This document shows positions 38,406 to 46,481 of a stretch of 64,000 nt of DNA, in pieces. Below the pieces are notes generated by a model that saw nothing but the letters and a program-made list of their open reading frames with translations, made no database searches and was not told the origin of the DNA. The stretch lies in assembly GCF_003688665.1 (NCBI RefSeq), contig NZ_REFO01000010.1, positions 434,001 through 498,000 on the forward strand, read 5' to 3'. The first letter of the stretch is position 1. Each line of letters opens with the position of its first letter. The translations under genes were made by a program, and so were the position numbers. Source of the DNA: Hydrogenothermus marinus (lineage in GTDB: Bacteria > Aquificota > Aquificia > Aquificales > Hydrogenothermaceae).

Positions 38406-39140
38406 ATGTTGAAAAAAATAATAATTATTAGCCTATCTATAATAGGATTATCTATAGCTGAAAATAATGAGAAATATAAATTTTATCCTGTAAAAAAGAT
38501 GAAGCCATTATACTATGGCCAGTTCCTTTTTGATAGATTAGAATACAATGATAAAAATAATTTTGACTACGAGATAACCAGTTGGTATGGTGGTGATTAT
38601 AGAAGAATTTGGATAGAATTAGAAGGTGAACATAGTTTTAAAAATGAAGAAGGCAATATTGAAAGATTAGATTTATTATATGGAAAATTAATTTCTCCTT
38701 TTTGGGACATAAGAGGAGGTATTGGATATACTTCTTCTTATGGGAATGTATCTAAAGATAGAACTATGGCTGTTATAGGCCTAAAAGGCCTTGCTCCTTA
38801 CTATTTTGAAATAGATACTAATTTTAGATTAACCTCTAAAGGTGAAATTTATGGAGATTTTGAAGCAGAATATGATCTTTTACTTACACAAAGACTTATT
38901 CTGCAACCAAGGCTTGATACTAAATTTTCATTCTCAAAAATAGAAGAAATTGGTATAGGCTCAGGTATAAACAATGTAAAGTTAAGTTTTAGATTGAGAT
39001 ATGAATTTAAAAGAGAATTTGCTCCATATATTGGATTTTCATATACAAAACTTCTTGGAGTTACCAAAAATAGTGCTGAACAAGCAGGAAAAGATACAAG
39101 TTATTTTAATTCTCTTATTGGCTTACGAATGTGGTTTTAA
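38406..39140 (+). CDS. copB: CopB-family outer-membrane copper resistance protein
   Basis: 244-residue protein with a signal peptide (about 1-17) and a beta-barrel body of alternating strands ending in an aromatic (GLRMWF), as expected for an outer-membrane insertion signal. The RIWIELEGEH and RLDLLYGKLISPFWDIRGG segments match CopB/PcoB proteins. GGAGGAG precedes the ATG. It follows the broken copA by 17 bases, so the operon keeps one intact member. No clear terminator follows. Confidence 0.8.
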   Translation: MLKKIIIISLSIIGLSIAENNEKYKFYPVKKMKPLYYGQFLFDRLEYNDKNNFDYEITSWYGGDYRRIWIELEGEHSFKNEEGNIERLDLLYGKLISPFWDIRGGIGYTSSYGNVSKDRTMAVIGLKGLAPYYFEIDTNFRLTSKGEIYGDFEAEYDLLLTQRLILQPRLDTKFSFSKIEEIGIGSGINNVKLSFRLRYEFKREFAPYIGFSYTKLLGVTKNSAEQAGKDTSYFNSLIGLRMWF

Positions 39141-39381
39141 AAATTTGTCGATCGGGTAATTTTAGGGAAATTTTAGTGCTTTTAAGATGTTAAAATTTTG
39201 CCAAAATTTAACTCTAAGCTAATAATGATGCTGATTTGTCGATCTCTAAGGATTTTTACAGGATTGAAGGTCGACAGAAAATAAACTCAATTTGACAAGG
39301 AAATTTTTTTGATGTAAATTTTAAATATAGCTAATATTTATGCTGGTTTCTTGGCAATAGAATATGAATAAAGAATAAAGG
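39141..39381 (+). promoter_or_regulatory. CRISPR leader
   Basis: This 241-base gene-free stretch lies between copB and the first repeat. It holds two direct copies of TTTGTCGATC (39144-39153 and 39235-39244), and an inverted partner GGTCGACA (39269-39276) of the second. An AT-rich imperfect hairpin lies at 39189-39212. A promoter-like pair TTGACA (39292-39297) and TAAATT (39315-39320), 17 bases apart, would start transcription about 55 bases before the array. The degenerate repeat at the far end confirms that this is the leader side. Confidence 0.65.
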
Positions 39382-39958
39382 GTTTGTAGCCTACCTATAA
39401 GGAATTGAAACAATCATCATCTATTGCATAAAAAATTGGTGTTTTCCAATTGTTTGTAGCCTACCTATAAGGAATTGAAACGTGCTTGTAAGTTTAGTCT
39501 TTTCAAGATTGAAGCAAGGTTTGTAGCCTACCTATAAGGAATTGAAACGCAGAAACACGCTCACAGACAGGCTTGCCTCGCAAAATCGTTTGTAGCCTAC
39601 CTATAAGGAATTGAAACTTCCTTTTTCAATGAGAAACTTGTGAAGATGAGGATTCCTTGTTTGTAGCCTACCTATAAGGAATTGAAACGCCGTCTATGTG
39701 TGTGTGGAAGGTGTTTATTTTATTTATGTTTGTAGCCTACCTATAAGGAATTGAAACTCATTAGGAACTTCTACATATAAAAATACATCTTCTCCGTTTG
39801 TAGCCTACCTATAAGGAATTGAAACTACCATAATACTCAAGGTTTTCGTCAATTTCCTCTATAGTTTGTAGCCTACCTATAAGGAATTGAAACCTATGTA
39901 TTCATTCATCTTCTCTACCCTACTCTATAACTTGTTTGTAGCCTACCTATAAGGAATT
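39382..39958 (+). CRISPR. CRISPR array, nine repeats and eight spacers
   Basis: Eight identical 30-base repeats begin GTTTGTAGCC and end with the crRNA tag ATTGAAAC. They start at 39382, 39452, 39519, 39588, 39659, 39728, 39796 and 39864. A ninth at 39934 loses its last five bases. Spacers are 40, 37, 39, 41, 39, 38, 38 and 40 bases, all different. The length range and ATTGAAAC tag are usual for type I-B/III arrays cut by Cas6, but no cas6 lies here. Transcription is on the plus strand, toward the effector genes. I saw no spacer match inside the window. Confidence 0.98.
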
Positions 39959-39968
39959 AATTAACAGG

Positions 39969-39997
39969 TTGAAATTTATAAAAAATTTTTTTAAAAT
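39969..39997 (+). promoter_or_regulatory. Candidate promoter of the type III effector operon
   Basis: TTGAAA (39969-39974) and TAAAAT (39992-39997) are 17 bases apart, just after the last repeat and 32 bases before the cmr1-like ATG. The same stretch (39971-40000) can fold as an AT hairpin with GAAATTT/AAATTTC arms. Confidence 0.4.
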
Positions 39998-40028
39998 TTC
40001 AGTGCATATAAAATATTTTGGATAAAAG

Positions 40029-40973
40029 ATGGGGAAGGAATCTTTTTCAGTAGAGTTTGAAACAATAACACCTGTTTTTACCGGAGATGCATGGCAAGAA
40101 TGCTCAGAATTAAAACCATCATCTATTATTGGAAGTCTTAGATTTTGGTTTGAAGTTTATTGCCATTTTGCAGGGATAGAAGTCAAATATGAAGAAAGCT
40201 TAGATTATAAAAAATTCCTAAAAAAATTAAAAGAAAAAATCATAAAACATCAAAACAATAATCAAGATATTGATTTAGAAGAAATATCTGATGAAATATT
40301 AGCTCAAATGGGAATATCTTTGCCATCAAGAATTTTTGGTTGCACTGGCTGGAAAAGTAGAGTAGAGATAGAGAATATGGAATATGATTTAAATACTCTT
40401 AAATTAGATGATATAGATACAGAATTTTTAATAAATACAGATTTTTGGACAAAAAAAGTTTTATTTAATGGAAAAAAAGAACTCAAATACATAGAAAATA
40501 TACAAGTTGATTTTAAAATTTCTCCTAATTTTAAAGATGAGTTCTTAAGATTTTTAAAATTTTATGAAGATAAATTTATCCTTCTTGGTGGGAAAAAATC
40601 CTTTGGTTTTGGTTTTGTGAAATTAAAATATGAAAATTTAAGAGATTTAAATGAATATAATGAAAATATTCGTGATGAGCAAATTGTAATTTGGGATTCT
40701 TTGGACATAAAAGAAATAGCAAAAGATAAAATTAAAAATAAAAAAATATTAGGATATAACATAAAATATTTTTTGAGAAAAAAGGAAAGAAAAGAATTTA
40801 GAGATAAAAATTTCGGGAAAAAGGGTGAAGCTTCAAATTTTTATTTTTCTATGATTGATAATAGTAATAGTATTTGCCATATTATTTCTCTACTTAATAT
40901 TAATAATATTAATAAAATAATAAATAAATATAAACAGGAAATTGAAAATGCATTACGAAACAATACTCAATAA
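40029..40973 (+). CDS. cmr1: Cmr1-like RAMP protein (Cas7 family)
   Basis: 314-residue RAMP. The N-terminal SFSVEFETITPVFTGD and SSIIGSLRFWFE (about 31-42) are the Cmr1 hallmarks, normally GLLRWW. A glycine-rich loop, LGGKKSFGFGFVKL (about 186-199), completes the fold. Cmr1 caps the 3' end of the crRNA in Cmr complexes. It starts the effector operon 71 bases after the last repeat. The next gene starts 26 bases before its stop. The ribosome binding site is weak (GGAT). Confidence 0.82.
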   Translation: MGKESFSVEFETITPVFTGDAWQECSELKPSSIIGSLRFWFEVYCHFAGIEVKYEESLDYKKFLKKLKEKIIKHQNNNQDIDLEEISDEILAQMGISLPSRIFGCTGWKSRVEIENMEYDLNTLKLDDIDTEFLINTDFWTKKVLFNGKKELKYIENIQVDFKISPNFKDEFLRFLKFYEDKFILLGGKKSFGFGFVKLKYENLRDLNEYNENIRDEQIVIWDSLDIKEIAKDKIKNKKILGYNIKYFLRKKERKEFRDKNFGKKGEASNFYFSMIDNSNSICHIISLLNINNINKIINKYKQEIENALRNNTQ

Positions 40974-42015
40974 AACTGAGGACGATCTTTCTTATTATAT
41001 TCATTTCTGTAAAATTTATGTAGATTACAAAGAAACTAAAATTAAAGATACAGAAGAAGATTTAAAAAAATTATTTCCTTTCTGGAAAAATCCAAATCCT
41101 ACAGATAAAAATTTTAAAAATTATAAGCTCAAAAATTTTCCACTTGAATATCTGAAATATAATTTAGAACAAGAAAATAAGAAGCAAATAAATATACAAA
41201 ATGAAACTTTTAATAATATAGCTCAAATACAAAACTTAAAAGAATTTACAAAACTATTAATCCCATACTCTTTCGCAATAGAAGCAAAATTTAAATTAAA
41301 ATCTCCCTATTTTTCTCATGATGATGATGAATTTTATTTAATAAATAATCCATGTTTAAAGGATAAAGCTTTTAAAGTTCCTATGATTAGAGGAAGTAGT
41401 TGGAAAGGAGTTTTAAAAAAGTCAGCAATAGATATAATTAATGAAAATAATAAAGATAATGATTCTAATAAGACAATTGAAAATTTAAAAAGTTATTTTA
41501 GAATTTTTGGAGTTGGCAGTGAAAACTTTAGAGAATTAATAAATGATAAGAATTTAGATAAAAATAAACTAAAGTTATTTTTCCTATTAGAAGGAATTAG
41601 TATCAAAAAAGATGATAATTTAGAAGATATATTCAAAAAATACCAAGAACAAAATATCCAAGCTCAAAAAGGAAGAGCTATATTTTATCCTACATTTTTT
41701 GATAGTTTATCTCTTGAAGTGATAAATCCTCACGATCGTAGAACTAAAGCTGGAAAAAACCCTATTTATTATGAAGTTGTTCCAAAAGAAACAAAAGGAA
41801 AACTGCAAATTGTTTATATTCCTTTTGATAAAGTGATGGCTCCTAATGAAACAATAAAAGAAGAGGCTGAAAGAGATTTGAATTTTTTAAAAAAATGTAT
41901 AAAAAAAGCTTTTGAAAACGGCATTGGAGCCAAGACAAAATTGGGATGGGGTAAGTGTCAAGATATAGATTTTCAATGCTTTTGGAGTAATGGAGATGAG
42001 TGCGGAAATGATTGA
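40948..42015 (+). CDS. cmr6: Cmr6-like RAMP protein (Cas7 family)
   Basis: 355-residue protein. It shows the Cmr6 features RGSSWKGVLKKSA (about 150-162), GRAIFYPTFFDSL with INPHD, and the terminal glycine loop GIGAKTKLGWGK (about 325-336). In Cmr complexes Cmr6 sits at the head with Cmr1. The N-terminal 90 residues are a charged extension without recognisable motif. I chose ATG 40948, eight bases after AGGA, rather than a TTG two codons earlier. It overlaps csx11 by 20 bases. Confidence 0.78.
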   Translation: MHYETILNKTEDDLSYYIHFCKIYVDYKETKIKDTEEDLKKLFPFWKNPNPTDKNFKNYKLKNFPLEYLKYNLEQENKKQINIQNETFNNIAQIQNLKEFTKLLIPYSFAIEAKFKLKSPYFSHDDDEFYLINNPCLKDKAFKVPMIRGSSWKGVLKKSAIDIINENNKDNDSNKTIENLKSYFRIFGVGSENFRELINDKNLDKNKLKLFFLLEGISIKKDDNLEDIFKKYQEQNIQAQKGRAIFYPTFFDSLSLEVINPHDRRTKAGKNPIYYEVVPKETKGKLQIVYIPFDKVMAPNETIKEEAERDLNFLKKCIKKAFENGIGAKTKLGWGKCQDIDFQCFWSNGDECGND

Positions 42016-45000
42016 AAAAAATAGAGATGAAATATTAAAAGCTGAAATTGGAAGTTTGCTTTTTAATCTTGGAAAAACACATATAGGTTTTTGGAAGAAA
42101 TATTTTCCAAATGAAGAGCAAAAATTTAGCAGCTATAAGGATTATTACAAGGAAAATAATAATAATGAGAGTTATTTTGGAAAAGAATTAGAAGAAATTA
42201 ATCCTAAATTAAAAGAGTTTATTTTTAAAGAAGAAGTTGAAATAAATAATGAAAAAATTAAATGGATAGAGTTTTTTAAAGGAAATGCTTCAAATAGTGA
42301 TTTTATAAAAAATATATTTTTTAAAGGGTGTGAAAATATAAATTCTGGCATAGATAAAGGTTCACCAAAAGAACAATTAAATAATTCTTTGTGGATTTCA
42401 AATGCTTTTGGTAGTTATATTAAAGATGTAAATAAATATTATTTTGATGACAAGAGAAAATGTTTTTTTATAGCTTTAAACGAAGAATTTAAAAAAAATA
42501 AGTGGTTTAATAATCCAAACTGGAAAGAAATAAGAGAGTTCGTTTTAAAAGAGGTAAAAAGTTGGTATTCAAATCTTTTAAGTGACACTCGCTTTCCTAT
42601 AAATGATGTAACCTTATTTGATCAAGCTTATATGAGCTCTACTATGTTTAAGTCAGCTTTAGCTGAAATAATAATAAATTCTTCATCTTTAGAAGAAGCA
42701 AAGGAAAAATATATTAACAATCCTCAAAATATTAAATGGAGTATTTTAGGCATTCAATATGATAAATTGGCTTTAGCTGAAAAAGGTTTAAAACCAGCCC
42801 ATATAAGCTGGTATAGAAAAGCATCTAAGGAAGTAGAAGATAAAATAAAAGAGATTATTGAAATAGAATATCCTTTAGGCAATGAAATCTATAGAGATGA
42901 AACAGGGATATATTTTTTAGTTCCAGAAAGCTTTGAAAATACTCAAGATTTAAAAGATAAAATTTATGATAAAGTTAGAGAAGTTTTTTCTGAAAAGTTT
43001 AAAAAAGATGAATTAATATATCCAAGTTTTGATTTAACAAAGCCAAGTCGCGGCATTATGAATTTGACTAAACTTTTAGATGATTCAAAGAAAAACTTTT
43101 TAAAACTAGAAATAGAAATAGAAAAAGATGATGATGATGAAAAAGAAAAAGAAAAAAATAAAGATAAAAATAAAGAAAAAGAAATAGATAAAGATAAAGA
43201 AAATGATAAAGAAAAAGGAAATGATAAAATAGGTATCTGTCAAGTTTGCAAAGTTAGATTTGCAACCAAAGATGATGAAACTTTAATGTGTGATATTTGT
43301 AGGGAAAGAAGAGAGGGAAGGTTAGAAAATTGGATTCAAAATCAAGAAGGAGAAACTATATGGACTGGTGAAGTTGCTGATGAAAATGGCCGTATAGCTT
43401 TAATGACTCTTAAATTTGAGCTTAAAGAGTGGTTAAATGGGAGAATGCTTAGTAGTTTATTGGTTAGAAAGGAGAATTTTAATGAATATACAGAGATCAT
43501 TAAATATTTAATAAATTTTATAAAAAAACAATTAGAAAAAGATGTAATTACAAATTTAGAAATAACTGAAGAAGATGAAAATAAAATAAAAAAATTTTTA
43601 TCTCTTTTTGATTATAAAGGTATAAGACAACCTTTTGAAAATAATTTTGGCAAACTAAAAAAAAGTACAAATAAACAAAATCCGCTTGTTAAAAAATTAT
43701 TGCAACAAGAGGAGTGGTTAAAACATTATAAGTTTTTTAATAAAGATAATAAAAGAATTATCATAAGTGAAAGCGCATCAATTTCTTTTGATGAATACAC
43801 TAAACCTTGTAAAACTTGTAAAGATCATTTATATAAAATATTTGCTATAAATTTTACAATTTTACAAATAAAAAATCTATTATTAGAACGAAGCATAGGA
43901 GATATTTGGGAAGAGTTTATAAAAAATAATTTATCCAATAAAAGTATTATAGATTTTGAAAAACGCAATATTAAATGGGATGAGCTTACAGATAAAGACA
44001 TAGAATTTTTATCAAAACTTATTCTTCAATTTTTACTTCGTAAAAATCCATCTCCAGCAAGACTTAGAAGAATTTGGGAAAGTACTAAAAATTTTCTTGA
44101 AGAAGTAAAAAGAGATATATTAGGAAGTATAACTGATATTAGAAAAAAAGAAAATTTTAAAAATATTATCCAAGATTTACCTGAAAATTATTTAAAAAAC
44201 ATGATTTTAGAAAAGATAAAAGACGATAATAAATACAAAAAATATTTTTCTATTATTGATCCTACACCTATCTCTTGGCAGTTTGCTATTCCAGCTAATA
44301 AAACTAATGAAGTTATAGAAAAAATACAAAAACTTTATTATAAACATTTTAAATATGTAAATGGAAAACTACCTCTTCATATTGGAGTAGTTGTTCAAGA
44401 TTACAAAAAACCTCTTTATGTAGGTATAAAAGCTTTAAGAAACATAAGAAGAGATATAAAAGATTGGGAAGATATAAAAACAGAAGATAAAGTTTGTATA
44501 AATTGTTGTGATGATATAGAAAAAATTAGTAATAATCCTGTAGATTATTACTCTCTTTATGAAACAAATGTTAATCCAGATTATGAATTTTTAAATTTAC
44601 CTTTAGGTAAAGGTGTTAAAAATTATAATCCTTTTGAAGAATTTATAATTTATCCAAATACAATAGATTTTGAATTTTTAGATACAAACTCAAGAAGAAA
44701 TGATATTTATTATAAAAATGGGAAAAGAGCATCTGATCTAAAATCAAATAGACCTTATATTTGGGAAGAATGGACACAATTTAAAGCTTTCAAAGAGGAA
44801 TTTGAAAATAAACCAGCCATTTTACATAGATTAGTAAGTCTAATTTATTCAAAATTACGAGACTGGAAAAACAATGAAGATAGTTTTAAAAAGTTTATGG
44901 AATCTACTTTTAAAAGAGAAAATATAAATGTAACAAAGTTTGGAATTAAAGATTATAGTTTCAAGGAGATGAAAAAATTTATTGATATGTTTGAATATTA

Positions 45001-45025
45001 TCATACTACATTAAAGGAGATATAA
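41996..45025 (+). CDS. csx11: Csx11, Cas10-like large subunit of a type III-C effector
   Basis: 1009-residue Cas10 relative. The N-terminal HD-like region reads LLFNLGKTH (21-29) where an HD nuclease has LHDxGK. A first palm domain ends with YPLGNEIYRDETGIYFLVP (about 301-319), as in Csx11 proteins. A Lys/Glu/Asp-only linker (about 375-412) precedes a zinc ribbon (CQVC 415, CDIC 432). More Cys pairs lie near 605 and 833. The cyclase palm segment reads ISWQFAIPANKT (759-770) where active Cas10 has GGDD. Both catalytic centres therefore look lost, the described hallmark of subtype III-C. ATG 41996 is eight bases after GGAG; ATG 41990 is also possible. Confidence 0.82.
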   Translation: MSAEMIEKNRDEILKAEIGSLLFNLGKTHIGFWKKYFPNEEQKFSSYKDYYKENNNNESYFGKELEEINPKLKEFIFKEEVEINNEKIKWIEFFKGNASNSDFIKNIFFKGCENINSGIDKGSPKEQLNNSLWISNAFGSYIKDVNKYYFDDKRKCFFIALNEEFKKNKWFNNPNWKEIREFVLKEVKSWYSNLLSDTRFPINDVTLFDQAYMSSTMFKSALAEIIINSSSLEEAKEKYINNPQNIKWSILGIQYDKLALAEKGLKPAHISWYRKASKEVEDKIKEIIEIEYPLGNEIYRDETGIYFLVPESFENTQDLKDKIYDKVREVFSEKFKKDELIYPSFDLTKPSRGIMNLTKLLDDSKKNFLKLEIEIEKDDDDEKEKEKNKDKNKEKEIDKDKENDKEKGNDKIGICQVCKVRFATKDDETLMCDICRERREGRLENWIQNQEGETIWTGEVADENGRIALMTLKFELKEWLNGRMLSSLLVRKENFNEYTEIIKYLINFIKKQLEKDVITNLEITEEDENKIKKFLSLFDYKGIRQPFENNFGKLKKSTNKQNPLVKKLLQQEEWLKHYKFFNKDNKRIIISESASISFDEYTKPCKTCKDHLYKIFAINFTILQIKNLLLERSIGDIWEEFIKNNLSNKSIIDFEKRNIKWDELTDKDIEFLSKLILQFLLRKNPSPARLRRIWESTKNFLEEVKRDILGSITDIRKKENFKNIIQDLPENYLKNMILEKIKDDNKYKKYFSIIDPTPISWQFAIPANKTNEVIEKIQKLYYKHFKYVNGKLPLHIGVVVQDYKKPLYVGIKALRNIRRDIKDWEDIKTEDKVCINCCDDIEKISNNPVDYYSLYETNVNPDYEFLNLPLGKGVKNYNPFEEFIIYPNTIDFEFLDTNSRRNDIYYKNGKRASDLKSNRPYIWEEWTQFKAFKEEFENKPAILHRLVSLIYSKLRDWKNNEDSFKKFMESTFKRENINVTKFGIKDYSFKEMKKFIDMFEYYHTTLKEI

Positions 45026-45026
45026 A

Positions 45027-46142
45027 ATGGGAGAAGCACTAACAAAAAAAATAGATATTTTTGCTATCTCAACAGATCCAATATACATAGGCACAGGTGG
45101 TTATACCATAGGAAGAGTTGACAATACAATAGTTAGAGATCCTATTACAAATATTCCCAAAATACCCGGTAGTAGTTTGGCTGGAACTTGGAGATATTAT
45201 ATGGCTTTAAAATTAATTAGTGAGATAAAAGACAAAAAACCTGATTTTAATAGTACAGAGTATGAATCTCATGGAAATTTAAAGGAAAAGTTTGAAAGAT
45301 ATAAATGGAAAAATGAACCAGAAGAAGATGGGAAAAAATGGGAATATTGGAAATATAATAAGATTGCAAGAATAACTTGCGCTGGCCAAGATGAATCTCC
45401 AAATATAGAAATTAATGAAACACCTTCTAGTAAAACAGGTCATTGTGGGCATTGTATAGTTTGTAAAGCTTTTGGATTTTCTAAAAAAGATATATCAAGC
45501 CAAGGGATGCTATTTTTTAGTGATTTGCATATTTTATTTTTCCCAGTCTATACAAGATTTGGAACCAAATGGATAACTTCCAAAAGGATTTTAATAGAAA
45601 ATGGATTATTAGAAAATGGAGAATCTAAAGAGAATAATGAAGAAAAAGCTATAGTATTAGAAAATCCTTCAGAAAATAACAAATATATAAATCTTGGATG
45701 GTTAAATCTTCCTTATGAAGTAAGAAGTATAAATATTCAAACTGACAAACTTAAAAATCTTTATGAATTATCAGGAAAAGATATAGTAATAGTTCCAGAT
45801 CAATTACTCTCTCATATTATAAACTCTAACTTAGAAGTGAGAACATCTGTTTCTATAGATCCTATCACTGGGGCGGCTAAAGAAGGTGCTTTATTTACAA
45901 GTGAAGCAATACCAAGAGGAACAATTTTTAGTGGGAATATAAGGATATTTAAAAGATTAAATGATGATACTTTGCCTGAAATAAAACTTGTATGTGAAGC
46001 TTTGGAAGATTCTAAACATTTTTTTGAGACTCTTGGAATAGGTGGAATGACAACAAGAGGTTTTGGGAGATTGAAAATGAGTAGTTTAAATTATAAGGAA
46101 AATGAGAATCCTGCTTCAGGAGGAGAAAATGGAGAATCTTGA
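45027..46142 (+). CDS. cmr4: Cmr4-like RAMP protein (Cas7 backbone, RNA-cleaving subunit)
   Basis: 371-residue backbone subunit. The N-terminal IYIGTGGYTIGRVDNTIVRD (about 19-38) matches the Cmr4 loop that carries the target-RNA-cleaving Asp, and IPGSSLAGTWR follows. A Cys cluster GHCGHCIVCKAFG (about 137-149) may bind zinc. The glycine-rich GIGGMTTRGFGRL lies near the end. Because the Cas10 partner looks inactive, this Asp is the likely main nuclease. It starts one base after csx11 with GGAGAT upstream. Confidence 0.85.
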   Translation: MGEALTKKIDIFAISTDPIYIGTGGYTIGRVDNTIVRDPITNIPKIPGSSLAGTWRYYMALKLISEIKDKKPDFNSTEYESHGNLKEKFERYKWKNEPEEDGKKWEYWKYNKIARITCAGQDESPNIEINETPSSKTGHCGHCIVCKAFGFSKKDISSQGMLFFSDLHILFFPVYTRFGTKWITSKRILIENGLLENGESKENNEEKAIVLENPSENNKYINLGWLNLPYEVRSINIQTDKLKNLYELSGKDIVIVPDQLLSHIINSNLEVRTSVSIDPITGAAKEGALFTSEAIPRGTIFSGNIRIFKRLNDDTLPEIKLVCEALEDSKHFFETLGIGGMTTRGFGRLKMSSLNYKENENPASGGENGES

Positions 46143-46479
46143 CGCAAAAATAAATGAAGTTGGCTACAAGATAGTAGAAGAAATAAAAACTAAAGGCAAA
46201 GATAAAACAAAATATAAAAATGAAATAGATAAAGCTTTAAGTGTTTTAGCAAATGATGGTGTTTATGCTTACTGGGTTTATTGCAAATCAAAAGAGATAG
46301 ATGATGTTTTCATTAAAAAAATAGAAGAATTAATGAAAATAATGGATATAGATTATGATGATAAGGAGAAATTTTTCGAAGAACTTTCTAAGGATTTACA
46401 TAAGCTTTTATTTTTTAAAGAGATTTTAGAAAGAACTTTAATTTATGCAAGATATCACGCAAAAGCTTGGAAGGATTGA
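46129..46479 (+). CDS. cmr5: Cmr5-like small subunit (Cas11)
   Basis: 116-residue helical protein. INEVGYKIVEEIKTKGK, YKNEIDKALSVLANDGVYAYWVY and the C-terminal RTLIYARYHAKAW fit the Cmr5 small subunit, which lines the filament and touches target RNA. The start is ATG 46129 with AGGAGG ten bases earlier in coordinates (46118-46123); an upstream ATG at 46102 has no such site. It overlaps cmr4 by 14 bases. Confidence 0.8.
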   Translation: MENLDAKINEVGYKIVEEIKTKGKDKTKYKNEIDKALSVLANDGVYAYWVYCKSKEIDDVFIKKIEELMKIMDIDYDDKEKFFEELSKDLHKLLFFKEILERTLIYARYHAKAWKD

Positions 46480-46481
46480 GA

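Noticed and set aside
39382-39958. Spacers targeting genes within this window (self-targeting)
   Set aside because: I compared the spacers by eye with the coding regions and saw no long match; a computed search would be needed to be certain.
43132-43230. The repeated AAAGAT/AAAGAA units in csx11 as a DNA tandem repeat element
   Set aside because: The units are irregular and explained by a Lys/Asp/Glu-rich linker in an open frame.
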